Below, piece after piece: positions 14,588 through 24,671 of a DNA stretch of 29,716 nt. The translations under genes and the position numbers were made by a program. The stretch comes from Candidatus Caenarcanales bacterium (GTDB taxonomy: Bacteria > Cyanobacteriota > Vampirovibrionia > LMEP-6097): the NCBI GenBank assembly GCA_022447685.1, contig JAKVAO010000029.1, positions 1 through 29,716 of the forward strand, read 5' to 3'. The notes under the pieces were generated by a model. The model did no database searches and had not been told where the DNA came from. It was given only the letters and a program-made list of their open reading frames with translations. How positions within the stretch are numbered: the stretch's first letter is position 1; each line of letters opens with the position of its first letter.

Positions 14588-17500
14588 ATGGATATTAATA
14601 AAGATTTAGATTACTACAAACAACTCTTAGAAAGGGTTAACAATAATTATGAAGAAAATGTAATGGGTGAACTCAATTATGAGTACACTGTTCAAGGCGA
14701 AGTATCTCCAATTGTTGGTAATGAAGAAGTAGATGGTGCCCAAGCAGTTAATGGATACAATAATGATATTGAAGAAGAAAATTCATTTATTTCTAATATT
14801 GAAGAGCTTGCTAGTTTCCAAACAGATTTCATAAGTAACTCAATAACTAACTTAAATCAAACTAACAGTGATATAGATACTTTCATGAAAAATATAGTTG
14901 GCGTTCCAGCTGGTAATGAAGTTACAACAATGATCAATGCTACAGATTTTGTACCAAATCCTGAGCATATGGAGCTACTGGGTGAAGGAAGTGAAAATTT
15001 TGAGTCTACAGTTCAGGCAATGAACATAGAGCACCTAGAAAATTTATTATCAATCCAGATTTTACAAAATCAACAAAATTTCCTTACTGAACTTGATATT
15101 GAAGCTAGTTTTTCTGGACTAGGTGCAGACGAACAAGAATTATTCGTAGAAATATTAAATAGTTTCGATGATTTAGTAACCAACTATCAATCTGCTGCTC
15201 AAAATGACGGATTGAATGTTGACATTACGGTAGCAGATTTTGAGGATGGCATGATAGGTGGAGCATTCTCTGATACTAACCTTGCTGCTCTAAAACTTAA
15301 TAAGGCTAAAGACATGTTAACTAAACTATCTGAAGGAATGTCAGCAGATGATTTATCTGTTTATGAGAAAACTTTAGATTATGAAATAGAATTTAATGAA
15401 CAATTAAATGCTGCTGTGGATGAATTTGGAATAGGATCAGAACAAGCTAACTTATTCAGTGCTAAAGCCGAAGCTTCTAGGAGAACTAAGGAATACGTAG
15501 AGTCTGTTCATACAATGAAGACTTCTAATGATTTAATCGACCAAGAAATAGTTCAAGAATGGAACGCCACAGGTTTCGATCCATTGGGAGAAGAAATTAT
15601 AACTGCAATGGAGACTGATATCCTGAATGCAACTACTGTTCAGCAGGTCCAAGCTTTATACAAAGGCGATGACTCAAAATATAATCTAGCCCAAATGGAA
15701 GTCACTTCAAAAAGAGAACAAGCCTTAGCATTAACTAACGTAAATAGAGATGGCAATATCGACATAACAGAAATAGCAAGGTTACTCACAGAAGCTAATG
15801 CTAATGGTGGCGAAGTAGATGGTCTTGGCATAGATATTATTAAAGCAGCTCTAACTACAAATGGTGTCTCAGATACTACAATGAACACAGTAGATGGTCT
15901 TATTAATGATATTGGTGGTCCTGACGGTGTAATAAGTTTTGACGAAGCTCTTTATGCATATAATAACCTTGAGGCAAACGATAATTGGCCAGCTTTCAAA
16001 CAAACACTTGATATTCTAGCCGTTACACAAGTAAGCCCAGAAGATAATCCGGAACTATTCATGACCATAGGTGAAGGTGATGATGCAGAATCATTGTTCA
16101 TTGGTTCCTATGAATCTGAAAATGAAGCTGTCTTATCTCAGTTTCTATCTTCACATGGAAGGTATATACATACTATAGAAGACAAGTTTGAGGCATTAGA
16201 TGATTTTCATGATAATGCAGGTGATACACAGCAGCAAAATAGCGATTGGAGAGAATATCGATATAGCCATTTTGCAGCACACCAAGCTAAAGGTGATATT
16301 GATCAAGATTCTAGCCTAGCTTGGTATCACAAAACAGGTCAAGCCAACATGTCTGAATCTATGTTAAGTGAGATGCAGGATCTAACACAAACCAGAGTAG
16401 ATTTCATGACAGATTACCTTGAGCAAGGTGAGGCTGTTAGCGGTTCTGGTTGGTGGAATGATAGATCAATATCATTATTTGAAACTATTAAAGAAGAATC
16501 TAACGTATTTCTAGTCGGTATGAGAGGTGGAGACGACAATAAAATTAAGCTCATGGACATGATAGGTGAAGCCCTCCAAATATCTTATGCTGATAGAGGT
16601 AACTACATTAGAGATTATATCGATGTTGATTTAGAAACGCATACAGACAATGTAACCGGTGAGCTTAAAGCCAATTTAGAACATTTTGGCAATAACTTAA
16701 ATAGTGATGAAAATGATGACTTCAGTACTGCAGATCTTCAAAACAGTAACTGGGCATTATTTAAACACTCCAACCAACAATATAGAACACTCTGGGGCTT
16801 GAGATCAGCTTTATATCGTGATGTTCATAATAACGAATTCCGAGGTCAGGAATCAAAATTAAGTGATGAAGAGGTTAAATTCGTTGAAAATCAGTTCCAC
16901 AGAATGATGGACCTTGGAGATAACATGGAAGCATATCTCTACAATGGAGGCGATTTACTTAATAATAGCGTAAGAGATGGTAATGATTATAGAGCCATGG
17001 AAGAAGAATGGTTCACATTTTTCGATTCGATGATGTCTGTTATTGATGGTGATGAATCTACACAAAAGGTTTTTCAAGCTTTAGGAGGCTTGAATTCTGA
17101 AGGAGAAGTTTCTGAAGAAGCTATAGCTAACGTTATTAATGATTTTCAAGAGAACTTTGGATCAGAAGAAGAAAATTCTGCATTGGATTTTAACTCTGAC
17201 GGGATTATAGACTCTGCTGATTATGACGTACTAATGAGGGTAGTAGGTGATAGAAGAAATGAATCAGCATTTGATGCAATTATGGTTCAAGACTCAATGA
17301 ATAATGACAAAGTATCTCTATACAGTAGTCTTGCTCATTCAGATAACGCTAGTGATAACGATAAGTTAATATATGAATCACTTGAAATGTTCTATGAAGA
17401 ACAAGTTGAAGCCAATTTTACTATCACTAAAAATATTAACGATTATGGATTCGATACAGATGCAGAAGCCACAAGATTTCAAGAACTTGCAAATCAACTT

Positions 17501-19435
17501 GACGAAATGAATGAGGCTGTAGAAAGAGAGCTTAGACAAAGTCTCGGAACAAATGATGTAATTGAATTTGATCAAGATTTAAAAGAAGCTTCAACCATAG
17601 CCAGTAATGAAATGATGTTCTTATCTCATGGGTTTTCAGTAGAAGAGAGTGCAGCCTTAAGCAATAGTGTCTCTACTGATATCAAGTTGGATGAAGAGTT
17701 AACAGAAGAGACTGCATTTGTAATTCAACTGTTAGACAACATGAAAGATGAAGGCATTATAAGCCAAGACATCATGGTTGACCTTGTTAGTGATTTTGTA
17801 GAATCCAACAATGAAAGTATATTTGAATTCTCAAGATTAGAAGAAGTCTTTGGAGATGACTTTACTAGATTTGCTGAATTTCAAAATGAAGAAGTATTAA
17901 TGACCTATCTTGATATAGCTTTCAAAGATCCTGATACAGAGAAGTATAATCTTTTAGAAAACTATGCACAAGGGGATTATGGTTTTACAGACGAACAGAG
18001 CCAAGACTTCCTTAAATACTTGAGAGAAAGTGAGAATGCTAACTTTGCACAATCTTTAGTGAATTTTGTTTCCGAAAATGCATCAGATGAAGTTATAGGT
18101 GCTTTAGATACTTTATTCGAAAATAGAAATACTATTGATAGAGACCTAAATATGGAGGACTTCGACTTTATAGAAAAACTAGAAACTTTGGGCGAACAAT
18201 TAGAAATCTCTATTAATACTGAACCCCTTAAAGACGCTATGCTCAATAATTTTGACCTAGATGGTATTACAGAATTATCAAACAATATTCTGGATAGCAT
18301 AATAGCTAAAAATGAGGAACTAGAAGGGCTAGGTAAAGACATAGATATTTCAACAATGAGACAGTTCATGTCAAACCTTACAAAACTGAATGAGGAGCCA
18401 GAAAAAGCAGTACTTAACCATGATGGATTGATAGGCAGTTCAAGTGCAAAAAATGCTTTTATTGTAATGTACTGTGAAGACTATAGAATGGTTGCTATGG
18501 AAATGTTTGAAGCTCATAATGGACTATTAGAAAATATGCCAGAAAGTGTTGATACGGGTAAAGCAATCACGGCAAACAATACAATTGTTTCATGGAAAGA
18601 TGATATACAAGAATTAGGGAATCAACAAAATCTTACAAACAATAATCAACCTGACTTTTACCTTAAAGCACCGTTTAAAGAGTCATTTACTGAATTCCAT
18701 GAAAATTTCGAATCTGGAGCCCCAGAAGGAATCCAAGATAGATTCTATAACCTTCTACAAAATACTAACGATAAACAAGCAGTTGATACATTTGTGAAAT
18801 TTGCAATCGAAGGAAATACTGAAGCACTAGATGATTTAGAGACTATTGCCTACTATGATAATAAAGATATTAACCTTATTGGTGGTGACTTAAGTGCTCA
18901 GTCAATTAGTGTAGCAGCAGATATTTTAGATACCGCTTCTCAGTTAAGGGATATGGGACCTACATTTGACATATCAGCAAGTAGACTTGAAAATTTAGCA
19001 GTAGGTTTAGCTAATGACCATAGTGAGACCTATACCGGCAGAGAAAGTATAGAAAGCTTTGTTACTGGTGCTAGCAATACAATTGAGGATATCATCACTG
19101 CAAATAATAACTCTGTTAGTAATGAAGATCTTGCGGCTTTACTTGAAACTAATATTAATGAATTAACAGCAAATGTATTTGCAAGAAATGAACTTAATTC
19201 AGTTGGAGTTGTAAGTAGTGGCATAGCAAATGGTAACCAAAATATTATTGATCAATTCAACTTAAATGATGAAAATGTGGCTGATATTCAAGTTCAATAT
19301 TATGATTCACTTATCAGTCTATATGATTCATTACTTGATGCAGAGAGAGCTAAGGAAGAGCCAGACCAAGGTTTAATAGACAACTATGAGTCTGCAAGAG
19401 GAACTTATATGAGTGCAAGAGAAACAATAAGTTAA
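14588..19435 (+). CDS. Giant acidic protein with EF-hand/dockerin-like calcium loops
   Basis: 1615 aa, not recognised as a known family. No signal peptide and no membrane helix; very rich in Asp/Glu/Asn and almost free of Cys (one seen, in VMYCEDYRM). At least two loops fit calcium-binding EF-hand geometry. N384-V-N386-R-D388-G389-N-I-D392-I-T-E395 is a near-canonical 12-residue loop. D867-F-N869-S-D871-G872-I-I-D875-S-A-D878, followed by YDVLMRVVG, has the dockerin-like loop-helix pattern. A third, PDGVISFDEAL at 445-455, is non-canonical. The rest is predicted helical, with many short acidic helices. A Shine-Dalgarno (GTGAGGATG) precedes the ATG, and the stop is 19 nt before glpK. It could be an exported surface or adhesion protein using a non-Sec route, or an intracellular scaffold; the sequence does not decide. 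Confidence 0.8.
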   Translation: MDINKDLDYYKQLLERVNNNYEENVMGELNYEYTVQGEVSPIVGNEEVDGAQAVNGYNNDIEEENSFISNIEELASFQTDFISNSITNLNQTNSDIDTFMKNIVGVPAGNEVTTMINATDFVPNPEHMELLGEGSENFESTVQAMNIEHLENLLSIQILQNQQNFLTELDIEASFSGLGADEQELFVEILNSFDDLVTNYQSAAQNDGLNVDITVADFEDGMIGGAFSDTNLAALKLNKAKDMLTKLSEGMSADDLSVYEKTLDYEIEFNEQLNAAVDEFGIGSEQANLFSAKAEASRRTKEYVESVHTMKTSNDLIDQEIVQEWNATGFDPLGEEIITAMETDILNATTVQQVQALYKGDDSKYNLAQMEVTSKREQALALTNVNRDGNIDITEIARLLTEANANGGEVDGLGIDIIKAALTTNGVSDTTMNTVDGLINDIGGPDGVISFDEALYAYNNLEANDNWPAFKQTLDILAVTQVSPEDNPELFMTIGEGDDAESLFIGSYESENEAVLSQFLSSHGRYIHTIEDKFEALDDFHDNAGDTQQQNSDWREYRYSHFAAHQAKGDIDQDSSLAWYHKTGQANMSESMLSEMQDLTQTRVDFMTDYLEQGEAVSGSGWWNDRSISLFETIKEESNVFLVGMRGGDDNKIKLMDMIGEALQISYADRGNYIRDYIDVDLETHTDNVTGELKANLEHFGNNLNSDENDDFSTADLQNSNWALFKHSNQQYRTLWGLRSALYRDVHNNEFRGQESKLSDEEVKFVENQFHRMMDLGDNMEAYLYNGGDLLNNSVRDGNDYRAMEEEWFTFFDSMMSVIDGDESTQKVFQALGGLNSEGEVSEEAIANVINDFQENFGSEEENSALDFNSDGIIDSADYDVLMRVVGDRRNESAFDAIMVQDSMNNDKVSLYSSLAHSDNASDNDKLIYESLEMFYEEQVEANFTITKNINDYGFDTDAEATRFQELANQLDEMNEAVERELRQSLGTNDVIEFDQDLKEASTIASNEMMFLSHGFSVEESAALSNSVSTDIKLDEELTEETAFVIQLLDNMKDEGIISQDIMVDLVSDFVESNNESIFEFSRLEEVFGDDFTRFAEFQNEEVLMTYLDIAFKDPDTEKYNLLENYAQGDYGFTDEQSQDFLKYLRESENANFAQSLVNFVSENASDEVIGALDTLFENRNTIDRDLNMEDFDFIEKLETLGEQLEISINTEPLKDAMLNNFDLDGITELSNNILDSIIAKNEELEGLGKDIDISTMRQFMSNLTKLNEEPEKAVLNHDGLIGSSSAKNAFIVMYCEDYRMVAMEMFEAHNGLLENMPESVDTGKAITANNTIVSWKDDIQELGNQQNLTNNNQPDFYLKAPFKESFTEFHENFESGAPEGIQDRFYNLLQNTNDKQAVDTFVKFAIEGNTEALDDLETIAYYDNKDINLIGGDLSAQSISVAADILDTASQLRDMGPTFDISASRLENLAVGLANDHSETYTGRESIESFVTGASNTIEDIITANNNSVSNEDLAALLETNINELTANVFARNELNSVGVVSSGIANGNQNIIDQFNLNDENVADIQVQYYDSLISLYDSLLDAERAKEEPDQGLIDNYESARGTYMSARETIS

Positions 19436-19437
19436 TT

Positions 19438-19448
19438 TGCTATATAAT
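19438..19448 (+). promoter_or_regulatory. Putative -10 for the glpK operon
   Basis: The 19-nt gap between the giant gene and glpK contains TGcTATATAAT (19438-19448), ending 6 nt before the glpK ATG. It would give a leaderless or very short-leader mRNA for the glpK-glpD-ppk-ppx operon. A -35 is not evident, and AGG four bases before the ATG is only a weak ribosome binding site. Confidence 0.45.
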
Positions 19449-19454
19449 AGGTAA

Positions 19455-20948
19455 ATGAAAGAAAAGTTTTTCTTGGCAATTGATCAGGGCACTTCTAGTT
19501 CAAGAGCAATCTTATACAATTCTGAACTAAAAGAAATTGCTAGTCATCAAATTGAATTCGAATCAACTTATCCAAACCCATCATGGGTAGAGCAGGACCC
19601 GGACGAAATTTTCAATAGTGAATATAAATGCATCACTGAAGTTCTCAAAGAGATTAAGAATAAAGACTGTGAAATATTTGCTGGAATAACGAATCAAAGA
19701 GAAACAACAATTCTATGGAATCGTAATAATTCTCAAGCTGTTTACCCAGCGATTGTCTGGCAGGATATGAGAACTGCTGAATACTGTGCAGAACTTAAAA
19801 CCGACTATAGTGAACTTGTCAGTGAAAAAACAGGCTTGGTTTTGGATTCTTACTTTTCTGCAAGTAAAATCAAATGGATACTGGATTCCAATCGAGAGAT
19901 TAGAAAACTAGCTGAATCAGGCGAGCTTTGTTTTGGAACTGTGGATACTTGGTTAATCTGGAAACTTTCAGGTGCAAGTCAGCACCTTACAGATCACTCC
20001 AATGCCTCTAGAACTATGTTATTTAATATCCATAATCTTGACTGGGATCAGGAACTATTGGACTTATTCTCAATACCTAAACCACTACTGCCAGAGATTA
20101 AATGTTCACAAGATAAGTATTTAGACTTTGAAGTTGATGGTTTTAGAATTCAGCTAGTATCTGTTGCTGGTGATCAAAATGCTTCACTGTTTGGACATTT
20201 ATGTTTTGATAAAGGGGAAGCTAAAAACACATACGGCACTGGTTGTTTTCTGCTTAGCAATACTGGTGAAGAAATTATCAAATCTAAGCATGGCCTACTT
20301 TCTACTGTCGCCTTCACACTTTCTAATAAAAAAGTAAACTATGCACTAGAGGGAAGTATCTTCATTGCAGGAGCTGTAATCAAATGGCTCAAAGAACAAA
20401 TGAATTTCTTTGATAATGTAGCAGAAAGTGAGAAACTAGCAAGATTAGTCCCTGATAAAGAAATGGAGAACTTGTACTTTATACCTGCTTTTGCTGGTTT
20501 AGGCTCTCCTTATTGGGACATGTTTGCAAGAGCTATTTTCATAGGAATGAGTTTAGAAACTGGGAAAAATCATATGGTAAGAGCATGTTTAGAATCCCTT
20601 GCGTATCAAACCAAAGACGTTATCCAAGCAATGGAGATAGATTCTTCTTCTAAAATAACATCGCTAAGTGTAGATGGTGGTGTTGCGCAAAATGAATTTA
20701 TGCTTGAGTTTTTGGCTAATATTTTAGAAATTGAAGTTACTAAAAAAGAAAATCTTGAATTAACGGCATTTGGCATAGTTGCAATGGCTGCAAATCATAT
20801 AGGAAGCCATAGCCTAGAAGATTTAAAGAGAATTAATAAAGTTTCACGCTCTTACATTTCTGCATTTGATAACCTTAGAGTAGAGAAGCTTTACTCAGGA
20901 TGGAATAAAGCTATTAGTAGATCCAAGGATTGGTTACTTAATGATTAA
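19455..20948 (+). CDS. glpK: Glycerol kinase
   Basis: 497 aa, the usual FGGY-kinase length. The N-terminal phosphate loop is AIDQGTSSSRAILY (8-21). Glycerol-binding residues R82/E83 (NQRETTILW), Y133 and D240 (VAGDQNASLFG) are all in place. YGTGCFLLSNTG, EGSIFIAGAVIKWL and DGGVAQNEFMLEF are the family signatures in the second domain. It phosphorylates glycerol to glycerol-3-phosphate in the cytosol. The stop overlaps the glpD start by 8 nt, so the two products are coupled and the G3P made is passed to GlpD. No glycerol facilitator or GlpR gene is seen here. Confidence 0.97.
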   Translation: MKEKFFLAIDQGTSSSRAILYNSELKEIASHQIEFESTYPNPSWVEQDPDEIFNSEYKCITEVLKEIKNKDCEIFAGITNQRETTILWNRNNSQAVYPAIVWQDMRTAEYCAELKTDYSELVSEKTGLVLDSYFSASKIKWILDSNREIRKLAESGELCFGTVDTWLIWKLSGASQHLTDHSNASRTMLFNIHNLDWDQELLDLFSIPKPLLPEIKCSQDKYLDFEVDGFRIQLVSVAGDQNASLFGHLCFDKGEAKNTYGTGCFLLSNTGEEIIKSKHGLLSTVAFTLSNKKVNYALEGSIFIAGAVIKWLKEQMNFFDNVAESEKLARLVPDKEMENLYFIPAFAGLGSPYWDMFARAIFIGMSLETGKNHMVRACLESLAYQTKDVIQAMEIDSSSKITSLSVDGGVAQNEFMLEFLANILEIEVTKKENLELTAFGIVAMAANHIGSHSLEDLKRINKVSRSYISAFDNLRVEKLYSGWNKAISRSKDWLLND

Positions 20949-22599
20949 AAGAAATGACATATTAGAAAACCTCAAAAGCAAAAAATATGACTTGCTAGTG
21001 ATAGGTGGCGGTATTACAGGTGCTGGAATAGCTTTAGATGCTGCTAGCCGTGGCTTATCAGTTGCATTAGTCGAGAAAGGTGATTTTGCAAGCGGTACAA
21101 GCTCCAAATCCACCAAACTAATTCATGGAGGACTCAGATACCTTAAACAGTTAGATTTTTCGTTGGTTCATGAAGTAGGTAGAGAAAGAGCTATAGTTCA
21201 TAAATTAGCACCGAACTTGGTTAAACCAGAAAAAATGTTATTGCCTTTAGTGAAAAACGGAACCTACGGTAAACTTCTAAGTTCATTTGGTCTTGCACTC
21301 TATGATTTCCTTGCTGGAGTTAAGAAAGAAGAGTGTAGAAAAATGCTCAACAAAGAAGATTCTCTTCAAGTAGAGCCATTACTCAACGAAGAAACTTTGT
21401 TAGGTTCAGGTCTTTACTATGAATATAGAACTGACGACGCCAGACTTACCATCGAAATTATCAAATCAGCTATTGAAAGATCAGCTGATTGCCTAAACTA
21501 TATAGAGCTAAAAGATTTTGATTATAAACACGATGGTTCCATGCACTATGCCAAGTGTGTTGATCACATTAGTAAAGAAGAATTTATGATTGAAGCAGAG
21601 CTTATAGTCAATTCTACTGGACCATGGGTAGATAAAGTTCGCCTCAAGCAACAAAAAGAAGAAAGCCTAAACAAAAGACTTCATCTAACCAAAGGAATTC
21701 ACTTGGTAGTAGATTATGAAAAATTCCCAATTAAGCAATCAGTCTATTTCGACGAAAAACTTAAAGGTAGAATGCTATTTGCCATTCCTAGAGATAAAAC
21801 TACGTATATTGGTACCACAGATACTAACTATTCTGGTTCTCTAGATGATATTAGAGTGACTAAAGAAGATGAAGATTATGTACTCAAAGCTGTTAATTCA
21901 ATATTCCCTGAAATCAATTTATCCGCTAGTGATATCAAGTCATCTTGGGCAGGCTTAAGACCTCTGATTCACCAAGAAGGCAAAAGTCCAAGTGAATTAT
22001 CTAGAAAAGATGAGATATTTGAGTCTGAGGACGGCTTAATATCCATTGCAGGTGGTAAACTTACTGGCTATCGTAAAATGTCAGAGAGAATAGTTGATAG
22101 AGTTTCCCAAAAACTCAAAGAGAGATCAATTATTTCAAATACCAAGAAATGTATCACAGAGAAATTAAAACTTGATTCATCAAATTTTGAATCTGAAGAA
22201 GCAATGTTTAACTATAGAGAAACTCTTAGAGATTATCTCAGAACTTATTTTGAAGATAATTATTTTGCAGATCATATTTTTGATAACTATGGCTTAAATG
22301 CTAGCAAGATACTAGATTATTTTAAGCATATTAAAATTGAGCAAGAAAATATCAAAAATGAAAATGCAATTGTTATAGCAGAGCTAATCTATGGTATAGA
22401 TTATGAAATGATCAACTCAGTTCTAGACTTTTGTGAAAGAAGATCGAGTTATCTTTATTTTGATATAGATCTTATCAAAGAATCTAAAGAACTCATACTA
22501 AGAGAAATGTCTATTAGACTTTCTTGGAATGATTTTAGATTAGATAGCGAAAGAAAAATTCTTGATGAAGCCCTAGAGAAAAGTTTTGTTTTTGTATAA
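20941..22599 (+). CDS. glpD: FAD-dependent glycerol-3-phosphate dehydrogenase
   Basis: 552 aa, close to the Bacillus-type GlpD length. The FAD Rossmann motif VIGGGITGAGIALDAASRG starts at residue 20. It is followed by GDFASGTSSKSTKLIHGGLRYL, the most characteristic GlpD tract. Later landmarks are IPRDKTTYIGTTDTNY, WAGLRPLI and ISIAGGKLTGYRKMSER before a C-terminal helical domain. The enzyme oxidises glycerol-3-phosphate to dihydroxyacetone phosphate and passes electrons to the quinone pool at the inner face of the membrane. The ATG overlaps the end of glpK by 8 nt; ppk starts 2 nt after its stop. Confidence 0.97.
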   Translation: MIKRNDILENLKSKKYDLLVIGGGITGAGIALDAASRGLSVALVEKGDFASGTSSKSTKLIHGGLRYLKQLDFSLVHEVGRERAIVHKLAPNLVKPEKMLLPLVKNGTYGKLLSSFGLALYDFLAGVKKEECRKMLNKEDSLQVEPLLNEETLLGSGLYYEYRTDDARLTIEIIKSAIERSADCLNYIELKDFDYKHDGSMHYAKCVDHISKEEFMIEAELIVNSTGPWVDKVRLKQQKEESLNKRLHLTKGIHLVVDYEKFPIKQSVYFDEKLKGRMLFAIPRDKTTYIGTTDTNYSGSLDDIRVTKEDEDYVLKAVNSIFPEINLSASDIKSSWAGLRPLIHQEGKSPSELSRKDEIFESEDGLISIAGGKLTGYRKMSERIVDRVSQKLKERSIISNTKKCITEKLKLDSSNFESEEAMFNYRETLRDYLRTYFEDNYFADHIFDNYGLNASKILDYFKHIKIEQENIKNENAIVIAELIYGIDYEMINSVLDFCERRSSYLYFDIDLIKESKELILREMSIRLSWNDFRLDSERKILDEALEKSFVFV

Positions 22600-22601
22600 A
22601 T

Positions 22602-24671
22602 ATGCAGATAGACATCAACTCACCTCACAGACTTATAAACAGAGAGCTTTCATGGCTGGAATTCAACTGTAGAGTTCTAGAAGAGGCTTCTAACAAAAAT
22701 AATCCTTTACTAGAAAGACTCAAATTCCTTTCTATCTCAGATAGAAACTTAGATGAATTTTATATGGTCAGAGTAGCTGGACTCAAAAGAAAACAAGCTG
22801 CTGATATTGGGCTAGTAAGTAAAGAAGGCTTAAGCCTTAAAGAACAACTAGAGTCTATCTACAAAAAAAGTAAAGAAATATTCAAAGATCAAAGTAAATG
22901 CTTTAATGCTTTGTGTGAAGAACTTAAAAAACATGGAGTTGAGTTAATAAGGTCCGTAGATCTTAGAAAGAAAGAACTAGAGTGGCTTGAAGACTACTTT
23001 TTGAAAAAAATATTTCCAGCAATTACGCCACTTGCAATAGATCCTGTTCATCCATTCCCTGTTATTCCTAATGACGCACTATCTATAGTTTTAAAATTAT
23101 TTGACGTTAAACAAGATAGATTCCAATGGTCAATAATCCCTATTCCTCAAAATATGCAGCGCTTCATCAAAATCTGTGGTGAAAACAAAAGACTACTTGC
23201 AACTGAAGATGCTATTAGATTATTTCTAAGAAAAGTAATGCCTAACTTCAACATCATTTCCTCTGGCTATATACATTTGATTAGAGATAGTGAAATGGAA
23301 ATTGATGATGATCTTGAAGACGTAGAAGAACTTCTTGAAAGTTTCAAATCAGCTCTTAATAAAAGAAAACATGGAAGTGTTATTAGATTAATGGTAAATA
23401 AAGACATTGATCCTGATCTGATTGAATTTGCTACTAATGAATTACACGTAGAACCAGACGCTATCTTCGAAGTAGATGGAATTTTAAACTTATCTGACAT
23501 AGATAAAATCAGTGTTGCAAATAAATCTAGATATAAGTTTTTACCATTCAACCCAGCGATTCCAGAACCCATCAAAGAATTTTCTGGAGATATGTTTGCT
23601 GCAATAAGGCATAGAGACATACTCTTACATCACCCCTACGACTCATTTGATCCAGTAATCAATTTATTAAAACAAGCAGCTGATGATCCAAATGTAATCT
23701 CCATCAAACAAACTCTATATAGAACTAGTGAAGACTCGCCTATAGTTCAAGCATTAGCTCATGCAGCTGAAGCTGGAAAGTCTGTCACTGTAGTAGTTGA
23801 GCTAAAGGCAAGATTCGATGAAGAGAAAAACATTAAGCTCGCTGAGTTTCTAGAAAATGCCGGTGCCCAGGTTGTATTTGGTTTTATGAAATATAAAACT
23901 CACGCCAAATTACTTCTAATCAGTAGGCAAGAAGAAAACGAAATAATTAACTATCTTCACTGTGGAACAGGTAACTATCACCCGATAACAGCAAAAATTT
24001 ATACAGATTTAAGCTATTGCAGTTCCAATCAAGATCTTGCACTTGAAGCTACTAAAGTTTTTAATTTTGTAACGGGGTACGTTCAGGCAGATAATCTTAA
24101 ATCCTTTGCTATAGCTCCCAATTATCTTCAGAAAGAGCTGTTTAGTTTAATCGACAATGAAATTAGAAATGCTAAAGCAGGAAAAGCTGCTGGGATATGG
24201 TTAAAGCTAAATTCCTTAGTTGATTCTAATATTATAGACAAACTCTACGAAGCATCCTGTGCAGGTGTCAAAATAGATATGGTAATCAGAGGTATATGCT
24301 GCTTAAAGCCTGGCATAGATGGCTTATCAGAGAATATCACTGTGAGAAGCATAGTTGGTAGATTTCTTGAACATTCTAGAATAGTATGTTTTGCTAACGG
24401 TAAAGAACTTCCAAGTAAAGATGCCAAGGTTTATATATCCTCTGCTGACTGGATGCCAAGAAGTTTTCATAGAAGAGTTGAAGCTATGCTTTTAGTTGAC
24501 GATGCAGAAACACGCAGAAGAATACTTGAAGAGATTATGCACTTTAATTTAAATGATACAGAGCAGTCATGGATATTAGATTCAGACGCAAAGTATACCA
24601 GAATGAATGATTCTAAAAACAAATTCAACATACATAAAGAATTTCTCAAAATCGCTAAGGAGCCAATCTAG
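22602..24671 (+). CDS. ppk: Polyphosphate kinase 1
   Basis: 689 aa, full length for PPK1. The N-terminal domain begins INRELSWLEFNCRVLEEA (12-29). The autophosphorylated histidine is H434 in YKTHAKLLLI, and the second essential histidine is H591 in LEHSRIVCF. ISIKQTLYRT (367-376) and YLHCGTGNYHP (451-461) are also diagnostic. It reversibly makes polyphosphate from ATP. The gene follows glpD by 2 nt and its stop (TAG) shares its last base with the GTG start of the ppx-like gene, so all four genes form one compact operon. A glycerol/polyphosphate pairing of this kind is not the commonest arrangement. Confidence 0.97.
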   Translation: MQIDINSPHRLINRELSWLEFNCRVLEEASNKNNPLLERLKFLSISDRNLDEFYMVRVAGLKRKQAADIGLVSKEGLSLKEQLESIYKKSKEIFKDQSKCFNALCEELKKHGVELIRSVDLRKKELEWLEDYFLKKIFPAITPLAIDPVHPFPVIPNDALSIVLKLFDVKQDRFQWSIIPIPQNMQRFIKICGENKRLLATEDAIRLFLRKVMPNFNIISSGYIHLIRDSEMEIDDDLEDVEELLESFKSALNKRKHGSVIRLMVNKDIDPDLIEFATNELHVEPDAIFEVDGILNLSDIDKISVANKSRYKFLPFNPAIPEPIKEFSGDMFAAIRHRDILLHHPYDSFDPVINLLKQAADDPNVISIKQTLYRTSEDSPIVQALAHAAEAGKSVTVVVELKARFDEEKNIKLAEFLENAGAQVVFGFMKYKTHAKLLLISRQEENEIINYLHCGTGNYHPITAKIYTDLSYCSSNQDLALEATKVFNFVTGYVQADNLKSFAIAPNYLQKELFSLIDNEIRNAKAGKAAGIWLKLNSLVDSNIIDKLYEASCAGVKIDMVIRGICCLKPGIDGLSENITVRSIVGRFLEHSRIVCFANGKELPSKDAKVYISSADWMPRSFHRRVEAMLLVDDAETRRRILEEIMHFNLNDTEQSWILDSDAKYTRMNDSKNKFNIHKEFLKIAKEPI

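Noticed and set aside
15748..15960. Cohesin-dockerin system suggested by the calcium loops of the giant protein
   Set aside because: Only one loop has the dockerin-like spacing; a true dockerin has two tandem copies, and no cohesin is visible.
17977..18369. Minus-strand open frame of 130 codons opposite the giant gene
   Set aside because: It is Ser/Leu-rich, as expected for the antisense of Glu/Asn/Ser-rich coding sequence, with no ribosome binding site or known motif.
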